From Massilia sp. (lineage in GTDB: Bacteria; Pseudomonadota; Gammaproteobacteria; Burkholderiales; Burkholderiaceae_D), in NCBI GenBank assembly GCA_025359245.1, contig JANYGW010000037.1, positions 1 to 63,332 of the forward strand: DNA of 63,332 nucleotides, in the 5' to 3' direction. How positions within the stretch are numbered: the first letter of the stretch is position 1; each line of letters starts with the position of its first letter. Made by a program: the position numbers and the translations under genes. Under the pieces are notes generated by a model that saw only the letters and a program-made list of their open reading frames with translations, had not been told where the DNA came from and did no database searches. This document shows, piece after piece, positions 25,879-32,949 of this stretch.

Positions 25879-27275
25879 CAAGCTGCTCCGAACAGCGCGC
25901 GCAAGTGGGGATTGAGCATGCGCCCGCGCGGATCCAGGCTGCGCCGCACGGCCTGGAAGTCGTTCCAGCGCGGGTATAGCGCGGCCAGTTCGGCGCCGCT
26001 GAAATTGTGCAGCTTGCCCCAATGCGGCCGGCCGCCGTGCTTGCGAAACACCGGGCCGATTTCGGACAGCAGGTAGTCGTACGCTTCGCCGTGCGCCGCA
26101 TGCACCGAGATCGAGCAGCTGTCGCGCTGGTAGAAAGGACTGAGCCAGGCATCGTCGCCTTTGACGAAGCGGAACTCCATCGGGAAGAACACGTCGTTGC
26201 GGCGTTCCAGCGTGCGGATCACGTCGCGCACACAGGCGATGCCGGCTTCGCGCGGCACGTGCGACTCGGTTTCGTAGAAACGGGTCGGGCGCACGCTCGA
26301 CAGCAAACGCCAGGAGCGGTTGGTCGCATGTTCGGCCAAGGCTGGATCGATCAGTTTGGAGGCGCTCCAGCGCCGCAGTTGCGGATACTTTCCCAGCCAG
26401 TCGCGCAAGCGGCGCAGGTCGCGCAGCATGTCTTCGTCCTGCGATGGCGGCATCAGCACGTCGCTGCCGGCATAGGCGTCGTGGGTAATGGCGGCGGCGT
26501 AACCGGTAAAAGGCAAGTAATAGAATTCGAAATGGCGGTGCGTGCGCGCCAGTTCGGGCGCGCGTTCCAGCATCTCTTCGATCGGGCGCAGCCAGACCTT
26601 GCGGGTCAGGTTATGCGCCGCGACCACGCGCATCGTCACCTGCGTGATGACGCCCAGGCTGCCCAGCGACACGCGCGCGGCCGCCATCAGGTCGGCGTCG
26701 CGCCCCTGTTCATAGTCGATCACGTCGCCCTGGGGCGTGACCAGGCGCAGCGCCGTGACGTCGGCATGCAGGGCCGGCAAATCGGCGCCGGTGCCGTGGG
26801 TGGCGGTGCTGATCGCGCCGGCCAGCGATTGCATGTCGATGTCGGGCAGGTTGCGCAGCGCCAGCCCGGCGGCGTCGAGCTGGCGCGACACCTGGGCCAG
26901 CCGCGTGCCTGCCTGCAGCGTGGCGCTCAGGCCCGCCTTGTCATAGGTGCGCAGGCCGGCCAGGCGGTCCAGCGACAGAATCGTGCCGTCGGTCGGCACC
27001 AGCGCGCTGAATGAATGGCCGGCGCCGACGCAGCGCACCGCGCCGGTCGACGCGCGCAGCAGCGCGGCGATGGCGGCTTCGTCGGCCGGCGCGGCCAGCG
27101 CACGCGGCCGGCACTGCTGATTGGCCGACCAGTTTTGCCAGCTCATGGCGGGCGCGCCTGATGCAGCAGGCGCGAGGGCAAGCACGTGCGCGCTGCGCGA
27201 AGTCAGCAGGCCGGCTGCGACGGCCAGCGCGCCGGATTTGAGGAACAGGCGGCGACGCCGCAGCGGGGCGCTCAC
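25878..27275 (-). CDS. Tat-exported FAD-dependent oxidase (alditol/aldonolactone oxidase family)
   Basis: A 465-residue VAO-type flavoprotein. The GTG at 27275 gives a twin-arginine signal (RRRRLFLKSGALAVAAGLL) and overlaps the stop of the cytochrome gene by four bases (GTGA), so I prefer it to the longer frame. The FAD domain starts at ASTGAVRCVGAGHSFSALVP, where the His of GHSFS is the usual covalent FAD site, followed by ISTATHGTG. The C-terminal D-arabinono-lactone-oxidase domain ends with RPHWGKLHNFSGAELAALYP and PHLRALFGAA. Relatives oxidise primary alcohols of polyols or lactones. Coupled to a cytochrome c, it likely passes electrons to the respiratory chain. The C1 alcohol of sphingosine is a plausible substrate. 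Confidence 0.88.
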   Translation of the reverse strand: MSAPLRRRRLFLKSGALAVAAGLLTSRSAHVLALAPAASGAPAMSWQNWSANQQCRPRALAAPADEAAIAALLRASTGAVRCVGAGHSFSALVPTDGTILSLDRLAGLRTYDKAGLSATLQAGTRLAQVSRQLDAAGLALRNLPDIDMQSLAGAISTATHGTGADLPALHADVTALRLVTPQGDVIDYEQGRDADLMAAARVSLGSLGVITQVTMRVVAAHNLTRKVWLRPIEEMLERAPELARTHRHFEFYYLPFTGYAAAITHDAYAGSDVLMPPSQDEDMLRDLRRLRDWLGKYPQLRRWSASKLIDPALAEHATNRSWRLLSSVRPTRFYETESHVPREAGIACVRDVIRTLERRNDVFFPMEFRFVKGDDAWLSPFYQRDSCSISVHAAHGEAYDYLLSEIGPVFRKHGGRPHWGKLHNFSGAELAALYPRWNDFQAVRRSLDPRGRMLNPHLRALFGAA

Positions 27276-27631
27276 GGGGCTTCCTTGGCGCTCATGAACT
27301 GCGTCAGGGCGCGCAGGTCGTCGGCCGAGCAATCGTTGCACTGGCCCCTGGCCGGCATCGCGTTGAAGCCGTCAGCGGCATGCTTTTGCAGCAGCGCCAT
27401 GCCTTGCGCGAGGCGCGCGTTCCAGTGCGGCGCGTAGCCGGTCAGCGGGGCGCCGCTGGCGCGCGCCGTGTGGCACAGCATGCACGAGCGTTCATAGCGT
27501 TCGGCCAGATGGCTGTCGCGCGGACGCATGGCCTGGGCGCGCTGCAAGTCGGCCGCGGCCGGCTCCGCGGTCGATGCCGAACAGCCCCACAAGCCGGTGA
27601 CGATCAGCGCCATGCCCACACCTGTACGCAT
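27272..27631 (-). CDS. Small c-type cytochrome lipoprotein (c5-like)
   Basis: A 119-residue monohaem cytochrome with a lipoprotein signal (MRTGVGMALIVTGLWGCS, lipobox LWGC). The haem site is CMLCH (about residues 50-54); NAMPARGQCNDCSADDLRAL is the c5-type C-terminal segment with the axial Met and an extra Cys pair. It should be anchored to a membrane on the periplasmic side. Its stop overlaps the start of the FAD oxidase by four bases, so the two act together: the oxidase reduces this cytochrome. First structural gene after the TetR gene and two repeat motifs. Confidence 0.9.
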   Translation of the reverse strand: MRTGVGMALIVTGLWGCSASTAEPAAADLQRAQAMRPRDSHLAERYERSCMLCHTARASGAPLTGYAPHWNARLAQGMALLQKHAADGFNAMPARGQCNDCSADDLRALTQFMSAKEAP

Positions 27632-27663
27632 CGGTTTCCCTTTCGCAGCGACGTAAGTAACAG

Positions 27664-27717
27664 AACAACGTTACAGATAATAACGATGTATCAAAAATAA
27701 AACAACGTTTTATTTTT
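27664..27717. promoter_or_regulatory. Palindrome and repeated AACAACGTT motif before the ceramidase cluster
   Basis: AAAAATAAAAC (27693-27703) and GTTTTATTTTT (27707-27717) are a perfect inverted repeat with three bases between. AACAACGTT occurs at 27664 and 27701, 37 bases apart. The block lies between the TetR gene (ending 27746) and the first structural gene (starting 27631), so it may be a TetR operator. The A/T-only stem would make a poor terminator, although it could also end the tetR transcript. Confidence 0.5.
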
Positions 27718-27745
27718 CTGTTGTGCGAAGGAAAAAACGGACAGA

Positions 27746-28396
27746 TCAGGGACGAAAGTGGTGCAGGATGCCAGTCATCAAGACATCCAGCAGTGCATCG
27801 AGGTGGGTGTTGAATTCGGCGTGTTCGAACCAGTTTTCGGTCTCGCCGAAGACCAGCCGCAGCGACGTCATGCCATGGATGCCTTCCCAGAAAATCTGGC
27901 CCATCGATTCCAGCTGGTCGGATCGCACTTGCCCGGACTCGGCCAGGGAGACGAACAGCTGGCGGCCGAACGCATATGGATCCTGGACCTGGTTGCCGTG
28001 TTCGATCATCGCGCTTTCGATCGGCGCGTGGGGCCGGCGCTCCAGGAACACCAGCGCGTACTGGTCCGGATGCTGCATGCCGAAGGTGACATAGGCGCGG
28101 CCGGCGCGCTTGATGTTGTCGACCGGCGCCAGGGCCGGGTCGGTCGCGTCGCGCATGGCCTTGGCCAGTTCGAGCAAGTCGCTGTCCATGGCCTGGGTGA
28201 TCAGGGTGGCCTTGTCCTTGAACAGGGCGTACACGACGGTGGTCGAAAAGCCCGCTTGCTCGGCCACCTTGCGCAAGGTAATGGCACGTGCACCGCCGGC
28301 CTTGATCAGCTTGCGGACAGCCTTGATGATGTCTTTGCGGCGCAGGTCGGATTCCCTCTGTTTGCGGTCCTGGACGCTGCTTGTAGCCTTAACCAT
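27746..28396 (-). CDS. TetR-family regulator of the ceramidase cluster
   Basis: A 216-residue TetR protein. The helix-turn-helix is at about residues 20-65 (DIIKAVRKLIKAGGARAITL, then RKVAEQAGFSTTVVYALFKD). The C-terminal region (RAYVTFGMQHPDQYALVFLE, QIFWEGIHGMTSLRL) is like the WHG-type ligand domain. It is transcribed in the same direction as the cytochrome, oxidase, PLP enzyme, DUF2147, porin and ceramidase genes and is 114 bases upstream of the first, with palindromic DNA in the gap. Local control with a lipid or sphingoid inducer is likely. In Pseudomonas the corresponding genes answer to an AraC-type regulator (SphR), so this would be a different sensor for the same pathway. Confidence 0.85.
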   Translation of the reverse strand: MVKATSSVQDRKQRESDLRRKDIIKAVRKLIKAGGARAITLRKVAEQAGFSTTVVYALFKDKATLITQAMDSDLLELAKAMRDATDPALAPVDNIKRAGRAYVTFGMQHPDQYALVFLERRPHAPIESAMIEHGNQVQDPYAFGRQLFVSLAESGQVRSDQLESMGQIFWEGIHGMTSLRLVFGETENWFEHAEFNTHLDALLDVLMTGILHHFRP

Positions 28397-28615
28397 GTGG
28401 TCGATTCCTAAAATAAATGCTTGGTGCGCGGCCCGAGCCTATCAGAAATATCAGCCTGATGTGAAGGCGCTTGTGGTGGCGATGGTGACGCCGGGGCCGG
28501 ATATCCGCAGGCCGTGCCGCCCAAAGTGCAGCCTGTCGCATGGAAAGGGAAGGCCCAAAGCCGCTTTGATAAGCTGACATCATTGACGCTCAACCAACTA
28601 CAGAACGGAGCCACC

Positions 28616-29371
28616 ATGTCAACACAAGATCACCCGCCAGCCCAGCACGCCACCATGCAAGCCTATGCCCGCACCGGGGGCGCGCTGTACCTGATCATCA
28701 TCGTGATCGGCATCGTCTGCGAAGCGCTGATACGGGGCAGCCTGATCGTGTCGGGCGACGCCGCTGCGACCGCGCAGCACATCATCGCGTCGGAAACGCT
28801 GTGGCGCGTCGGCGCCGCCGCGCAGCTCGTGCTGCTGATGTGCGCAACCGCGCTGACCTACATCTGGTACGTGCTGCTGCGGCCCGTGAACCGGAATATC
28901 ACGCTGCTGGCGGTCTTTTTTGCGCTGGTCTCGATCGCCCTCGAAGGCGTCAGCGCGCTGCACCTGCAGGCGGTGCTGGTGCCGCTGACCAGCGTGTCCA
29001 TGCAGGGCATGGCGCCGCAACAGCTGCACGCGCTGGCGTATTTGTCGGTCGCTGCGTATTCACAGACGTTCGGGGCGGCGCTGATTTTCTTCGGCGTGCA
29101 GTGCGTGATTGTCGGCTACCTGATACGCCAGTCGGGATTCCTCCCGAAGCTGATCGGCACCATGCTGCAAATTGCGGGCCTGTGCTACCTGGCCAACAGC
29201 TTTTGCGGCATTGTCTATCCGCCCCTGGCGCACGCACTGTTCCCGGCGATCATGCTGCCGGCGCTGATCGGGGAATTGTCCTTTTGCCTGTGGCTGCTGT
29301 TCAAGGGCGTCAATATAGACGCATGGGCGCGCCAGCATGCCCGCGCGGATATTTACATGATAAACAGTTAA
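28616..29371 (+). CDS. DUF4386 integral membrane protein
   Basis: A 251-residue protein with six or so membrane helices and the DUF4386 layout: YARTGGALYLIIIVIGIVCE near the start, RVGAAAQLVLLMCATALTYI, GVQCVIVGYLIRQSGFLPK and LGELSFCLWLLFKGVN-like end (here IGELSFCLWLLFKGVN). No enzymatic function is known for the family. The ATG at 28616 has CGGAG upstream and begins a short polar tail before the first helix; an earlier frame from 28514 lacks homology. It is divergent from the TetR gene; the shared 219-base gap shows no clear operator. Confidence 0.83.
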   Translation: MSTQDHPPAQHATMQAYARTGGALYLIIIVIGIVCEALIRGSLIVSGDAAATAQHIIASETLWRVGAAAQLVLLMCATALTYIWYVLLRPVNRNITLLAVFFALVSIALEGVSALHLQAVLVPLTSVSMQGMAPQQLHALAYLSVAAYSQTFGAALIFFGVQCVIVGYLIRQSGFLPKLIGTMLQIAGLCYLANSFCGIVYPPLAHALFPAIMLPALIGELSFCLWLLFKGVNIDAWARQHARADIYMINS

Positions 29372-29505
29372 CGCCTTCGCCTTCCTGGTCGGCCGTCGGC
29401 GCATTTATCAATGGATAAGCTTTTCTTTTGCATATACCATGGCTGCGCCGCTGCCGCGTAGCCGGGTCGGCATAGCGCCCCGATCAACTGGCAAGGATGC
29501 GAACC

Positions 29506-30264
29506 ATGACCATCGCACGGCAGGCCGAGCTCGACAAACGCATCATGACCGTGCTGGTCGAATGCACGGGCGTGCACACTGCCGACGAATTCTCGCGCGT
29601 CATGAACGGTTCATTTCGCGCCGTGCTGCCGCACGAGATGATGCTGTGCGGCGTAGGCGGCATCAGCCGCCAGGGCAATCACGTGCGCAAGATCATCAAC
29701 TTCAATTACCCGCTCGACTACTTTGAACCGCTGCGCGACGCGGACGGGCGGCTCGACAGTCCGTTGATGAAGCGCTGGCGCGAGACCCAGGAGCCGCAGC
29801 TGTTCCAGAGCGGGCGCGACGACCATGGATTTCCGGACGATTGGGTGCGCCTGTTCAACAAGTACGATTTGCGCAACACGCTCGCGCATGGCGTGCTCGA
29901 TGTCGGCGGCGTGTTCTCGAGCTTCTTTATTTTTTCGCGCATGCCGGGCGAAATCGGGCCGCAGCACGCCTTCCTGATGAAGCTGCTGACGCCGCATTTG
30001 CATTTTGCGCTGGCGCGCGTGCTGGCCACGGTCGAGGAATATCAGGGCGCGCTGTGCAAGAGCAAGAAGGCACTGAGCGAACGCCAGCGCGAGATACTCC
30101 ATTGGCTGCATGAAGGCAAGACCAATTGGGAAATCGCCAAGATCCTGAACCTGTCCGAACTGAACGTCAAATATCACATCGACCAGATCTTCCATAAGCT
30201 CGAGGTGCGCAGCCGCGCGCAAGCCGTGGCCAAGGGGCGCGACCTGGCCGCGCATCGTGCCTAA
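29506..30264 (+). CDS. LuxR-family transcriptional regulator, EpsA-like
   Basis: A 252-residue regulator with a C-terminal LuxR helix-turn-helix (about residues 186-245: LSERQREILHWLHEGKTNWE, IAKILNLSELNVKYHIDQIF). The N-terminal 180 residues (VLPHEMMLCGVGGISRQGNH, GGVFSSFFIFSRMPGE) resemble EpsA, the regulator linked to PEP-CTERM/exosortase and exopolysaccharide genes. The ATG at 29506 has AAGG at the right distance; an ATG at 29497 adds three residues. No exopolysaccharide genes are nearby, but PEP-CTERM genes are in the window. The EpsA link is likely but not certain. Confidence 0.78.
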   Translation: MTIARQAELDKRIMTVLVECTGVHTADEFSRVMNGSFRAVLPHEMMLCGVGGISRQGNHVRKIINFNYPLDYFEPLRDADGRLDSPLMKRWRETQEPQLFQSGRDDHGFPDDWVRLFNKYDLRNTLAHGVLDVGGVFSSFFIFSRMPGEIGPQHAFLMKLLTPHLHFALARVLATVEEYQGALCKSKKALSERQREILHWLHEGKTNWEIAKILNLSELNVKYHIDQIFHKLEVRSRAQAVAKGRDLAAHRA

Positions 30265-30444
30265 TCGCAAGCTATTTCGAGACGGTGACTCCCCGAACAG
30301 GGAGTGGCGCCCGGCGGCGCTTGCCACTAGAGTTCCCTAGCCCAAGGAGCTTGCCGCAGGTTCAGTCACGCTCCGACGGTACATAAACGGACGCAGCGAT
30401 GACAATCGCGTCCGACAAAAAACCATCAACACGGAGGAGATGCC

Positions 30445-31152
30445 ATGTTCCACAATCTGCTGTCTGTACGCCGCCTGCTTGTCGCAGCCACCCTTGCCAT
30501 TGCCGCCGTCGGTGCGCAAGCGGCCTGCTGGGATAATGTCGTTCTCGTGCATGGCAACACCGGCACGCCATCCCAGTGGAACAACACGGTCAGTACGCTG
30601 CAGAGCCGCGGTTACCTGGCGTCCCAGCTGTTCCTGCCGAGCTGGGGATCAAAGACCAACGCGGCCATCAACGACCATGGCGCCGCCAACACCAATCCGG
30701 TCAAGAGCGCGATGCAAGCGGCGCTGGCCAGTTCGTGCACCGGCAAGATCGACGTGGTCGGCCATTCGATGGGCGTGACGCTGGCGATGAAGGCCATCAA
30801 CGAGCTCGGCTATGCCGGCAAGGTCAATTCCTTCATCGGGATCGCGGGCGCCCAGCACGGCTTGAACTCCTGCGGCCTCTACCCGTTCAATGTGGCCAGC
30901 GCCACGTGCGGCGCGAACGGCCTGTCGATCGACAGCCCGCTGATCATGTCGGTGCGCGGCAAACGCTACGGCGCCAAGATGTATTCGATCAAGAGCTGGA
31001 TCGACGAACTGGTCTGTATTGGCAGCTGCTATGTGTACGGCTCGCACACCAGCAACATCGATGGGCAAAACATCAGCTACGATTTTTCGCTGGGACACTT
31101 CGGACTGATGAGCCTGACGACCATTACCCAAGCCGATCTGATCATGAACTAG
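30445..31152 (+). CDS. Secreted lipase, alpha/beta hydrolase
   Basis: A 235-residue extracellular lipase with a signal peptide ending at AQAACW (about residue 27). VVLVHGNTGTPSQWNN holds the HG oxyanion motif, and DVVGHSMGVTLAM the nucleophile (Ser108 in GHSMG). The rest resembles small class 2 (Bacillus LipA/EstA-like) lipases; the catalytic Asp is probably in the C-terminal third and the His in LGHFGLMS. Six Cys could make three disulfides. Start supported by GGAGGAGATGCC upstream. It ends at a strong terminator. Confidence 0.88.
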   Translation: MFHNLLSVRRLLVAATLAIAAVGAQAACWDNVVLVHGNTGTPSQWNNTVSTLQSRGYLASQLFLPSWGSKTNAAINDHGAANTNPVKSAMQAALASSCTGKIDVVGHSMGVTLAMKAINELGYAGKVNSFIGIAGAQHGLNSCGLYPFNVASATCGANGLSIDSPLIMSVRGKRYGAKMYSIKSWIDELVCIGSCYVYGSHTSNIDGQNISYDFSLGHFGLMSLTTITQADLIMN

Positions 31153-31183
31153 GGAGTGGCTTTTCCTGCTATCTGCAGCTCTC

Positions 31184-31222
31184 AAAAAAACCCCACGGAC
31201 CAGCAATACGTGGGGATTTTTT
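31184..31222 (+). terminator. Intrinsic terminator after the lipase gene
   Basis: AAAACCCCACG and CGTGGGGATTTT form a strong stem flanked by an A-run and a T-run, so it can work for both strands; the broken toxin gene ends just beyond on the other strand. Confidence 0.92.
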
Positions 31223-31242
31223 CATTCGCGAGCTCGTGCAAA

Positions 31243-31518
31243 TCAAGGGTACTGCTGTCGGGCATGCAGTACTGCGACAATTTCGATTTCACTATCGGTG
31301 ACGCTATAGACGACAATATGATTTGGATGAGCAATGAGTTCCCGCGTGTTGGCTACCCGCCCAATGCGGTACAGATACGGATGGCCTGGAAGTTGCGAAA
31401 CGACGCGTTCGATGTTGTCGACAAGGTCGAGCGCGGATTACGGGCTGCGCTCCGCAAGATAGTCGAGAATTGTTGCAAGATCTGCCTGCGCTTCAGCGCG
31501 CCACAGGATCGGAAGCAT
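31243..31518 (-). pseudogene. ParE/RelE-family toxin gene with one premature stop
   Basis: Read on the minus strand from ATG at 31518, 92 codons encode a ParE-like toxin: MLPILWRAEAQADLATILDY at the start, then VVSQLPGHPYLYRIGRVANT, ELIAHPNHIVVYSV and IEIVAVLHARQQYP before TGA. Codon 27 (31438-31440) is TAA, where relatives have Gln (CAA), in the segment LAERSP-stop-SALDLVDNIER. Everything else is intact and in frame, so a single nonsense change inactivated it. No in-frame ATG follows the stop. The gene begins inside the antitoxin gene (26-base overlap), the usual layout of such pairs. Confidence 0.85.
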
Positions 31519-31696
31519 GGGCGCGGCGCTTTGCTTCGATGATTTTCCGCAATGCAGTCATCACTTGATCATGGGGTGCAAGTGGGCGCTGATCGTCAAG
31601 CGACGCTTGAACTTTCGCGCGAAACCAGCGATCGTGCGCTTCGGCTTATGCGACAGTGGCGAACTCTGACTCAATCGTTGGCTGGACGTTACTCAT
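31493..31696 (-). pseudogene. Antitoxin gene of the ParE pair with one premature stop
   Basis: From ATG at 31696, 68 codons encode a type II antitoxin of the RelB/StbD-like kind often paired with ParE: MSNVQPTIESEFATVA, then TAA as codon 17 (31646-31648), then AEAHDRWFRAKVQASLDDQR, PLAPHDQVMTALRKIIEAKR and a short tail to TGA. Relatives read through this position with an amino acid, most likely Glu or Gln, so it is a nonsense mutation. The rest of the frame is intact. An in-frame ATG at codon 46 could at most make a 22-residue tail. Upstream, 31697-31943 holds nothing else I recognise. Confidence 0.82.
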
Positions 31697-31943
31697 AGTC
31701 TGGTAATTATACGGCACGATCGCAGCGGGGAGCTGTCGTCTATCGAGGCACTTCGCCGCGTGTCCGTTTTCGCACACGTTTTGCCCGATAGCGGGCACCC
31801 TACAAACATCCAGCGACGCCAAATGATATCGCCCGTGTATAGGCTGGCGCATTTTGCGTGGCTGGCACGATGCTTGCAAAGCAATGTTCCATTGGATCGC
31901 ATTCGATCGCAGAAACATCCCGCCACTCACGATGAGGAAATCA

Positions 31944-32900
31944 ATGACATTAATCCGCACTCTGGCACGCGCATGCCTCCTTGCCGCCGGTATCGTCACT
32001 GCCGGCGCAGCCCAGTCGGCGCCGGCCTTGCTGGGACAATGGAATTTCCAGACCGTCACGGGCGCCACCAGCAACAATGGCGTCACGGTCGACCTGATCG
32101 GCAAGGGCGTGCTCAATATTGCCCAGGGCCCGACCGGGCTGAGCGCGACGATCTGCTGGCTCGACGAGAACGGACTGATCACGAGCACGCGCAAGATCGA
32201 AGGAAGTTACAGCGCCGGCGGCGCCATCTTCACGCACCCTGGCACACGCACGACCACCGGCCGCGCCGGCAAGGAAACCAGCACCGACGTGCGGATCAGC
32301 TGGACTTTGCAGGCAAACGGCGATGTGTTGCGCGGCCAGCGCCTGGTTGAAACCGACGAGGACGAACCCAAGCCGGTCAGCGGAGCCCGCGCCCCGTACG
32401 GCGCGGCGTTGCCGGCCAAGGCCCCGGTAGTCGAGCAGGGCAGTGCACCCGAGAACGCCGGCGAGCGCGGGCCATCGACGCCGGCCGAGCGCGCGCGCGT
32501 GTTGCAGATGGCGCTCGATGCGGAGAAAAATCCGCGCCAGGTCCAGGCCCGCGACGGCGCGTGGCTGGCCACCTGGGTCAACGATATTCCCGACCTCAAT
32601 TACAACAATGGCGCGCTGGCCAACTGGCTCGGTGCGGTCGCCAAACATGGCACGCGCGATGCCATCCAGTTTCAATACAAGGCTGGCGTGATGGCGTTCC
32701 AGATCAACCATCCGAAGCAGGCGGAGCTGCAGCCTGCGGTCGACCTGGCGGCCATGGAGAGCGTGTTGCGCGCCTACGAAATGCTGGTGCGAACGAACGC
32801 CCAGGATCGCTCGGCGAAGCTGGATGCGGCACTGAAGGCGCGCAATCGCGGCGAGCTGCCGGCCTTCCTGGCGGCGCTGTCCGGCCGCGACCAGGACTGA
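31944..32900 (+). CDS. Exported hypothetical protein, 318 residues
   Basis: The signal peptide is clear (MTLIRTLARACLLAAGIVTA, cleaved near AQSAPA). The first 120 mature residues look like a beta-rich domain (LLGQWNFQTVTGATSNNGVT; VRISWTLQANGDVLRGQRLV), similar in style to lipocalin-like or avidin-like extracellular domains. An acidic, Pro/Ala-rich linker follows (about 125-170), then a helical C-terminal part (about 180-315). I know no family for the whole. The ATG at 31944 is used because GAGGAAA precedes it; an ATG at 31932 would add four residues. A 49-base gap separates it from the M28 peptidase gene, so both are probably in one transcript. Confidence 0.7.
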   Translation: MTLIRTLARACLLAAGIVTAGAAQSAPALLGQWNFQTVTGATSNNGVTVDLIGKGVLNIAQGPTGLSATICWLDENGLITSTRKIEGSYSAGGAIFTHPGTRTTTGRAGKETSTDVRISWTLQANGDVLRGQRLVETDEDEPKPVSGARAPYGAALPAKAPVVEQGSAPENAGERGPSTPAERARVLQMALDAEKNPRQVQARDGAWLATWVNDIPDLNYNNGALANWLGAVAKHGTRDAIQFQYKAGVMAFQINHPKQAELQPAVDLAAMESVLRAYEMLVRTNAQDRSAKLDAALKARNRGELPAFLAALSGRDQD

Positions 32901-32949
32901 GCCGCCCCCGCCACACCGGAATTTCCCCACCGATTTTTTGGAGTCACCC

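Noticed and set aside
27693-27717. Intrinsic terminator of the downstream TetR gene
   Set aside because: The stem is almost only A and T and would be weak; position between regulator and operon suits an operator better, though a terminator role is not excluded.
31156-31542. A 128-codon plus-strand frame after the lipase gene
   Set aside because: It runs antisense to the ParE-like toxin remnant, whose family match is clear, and crosses the terminator.
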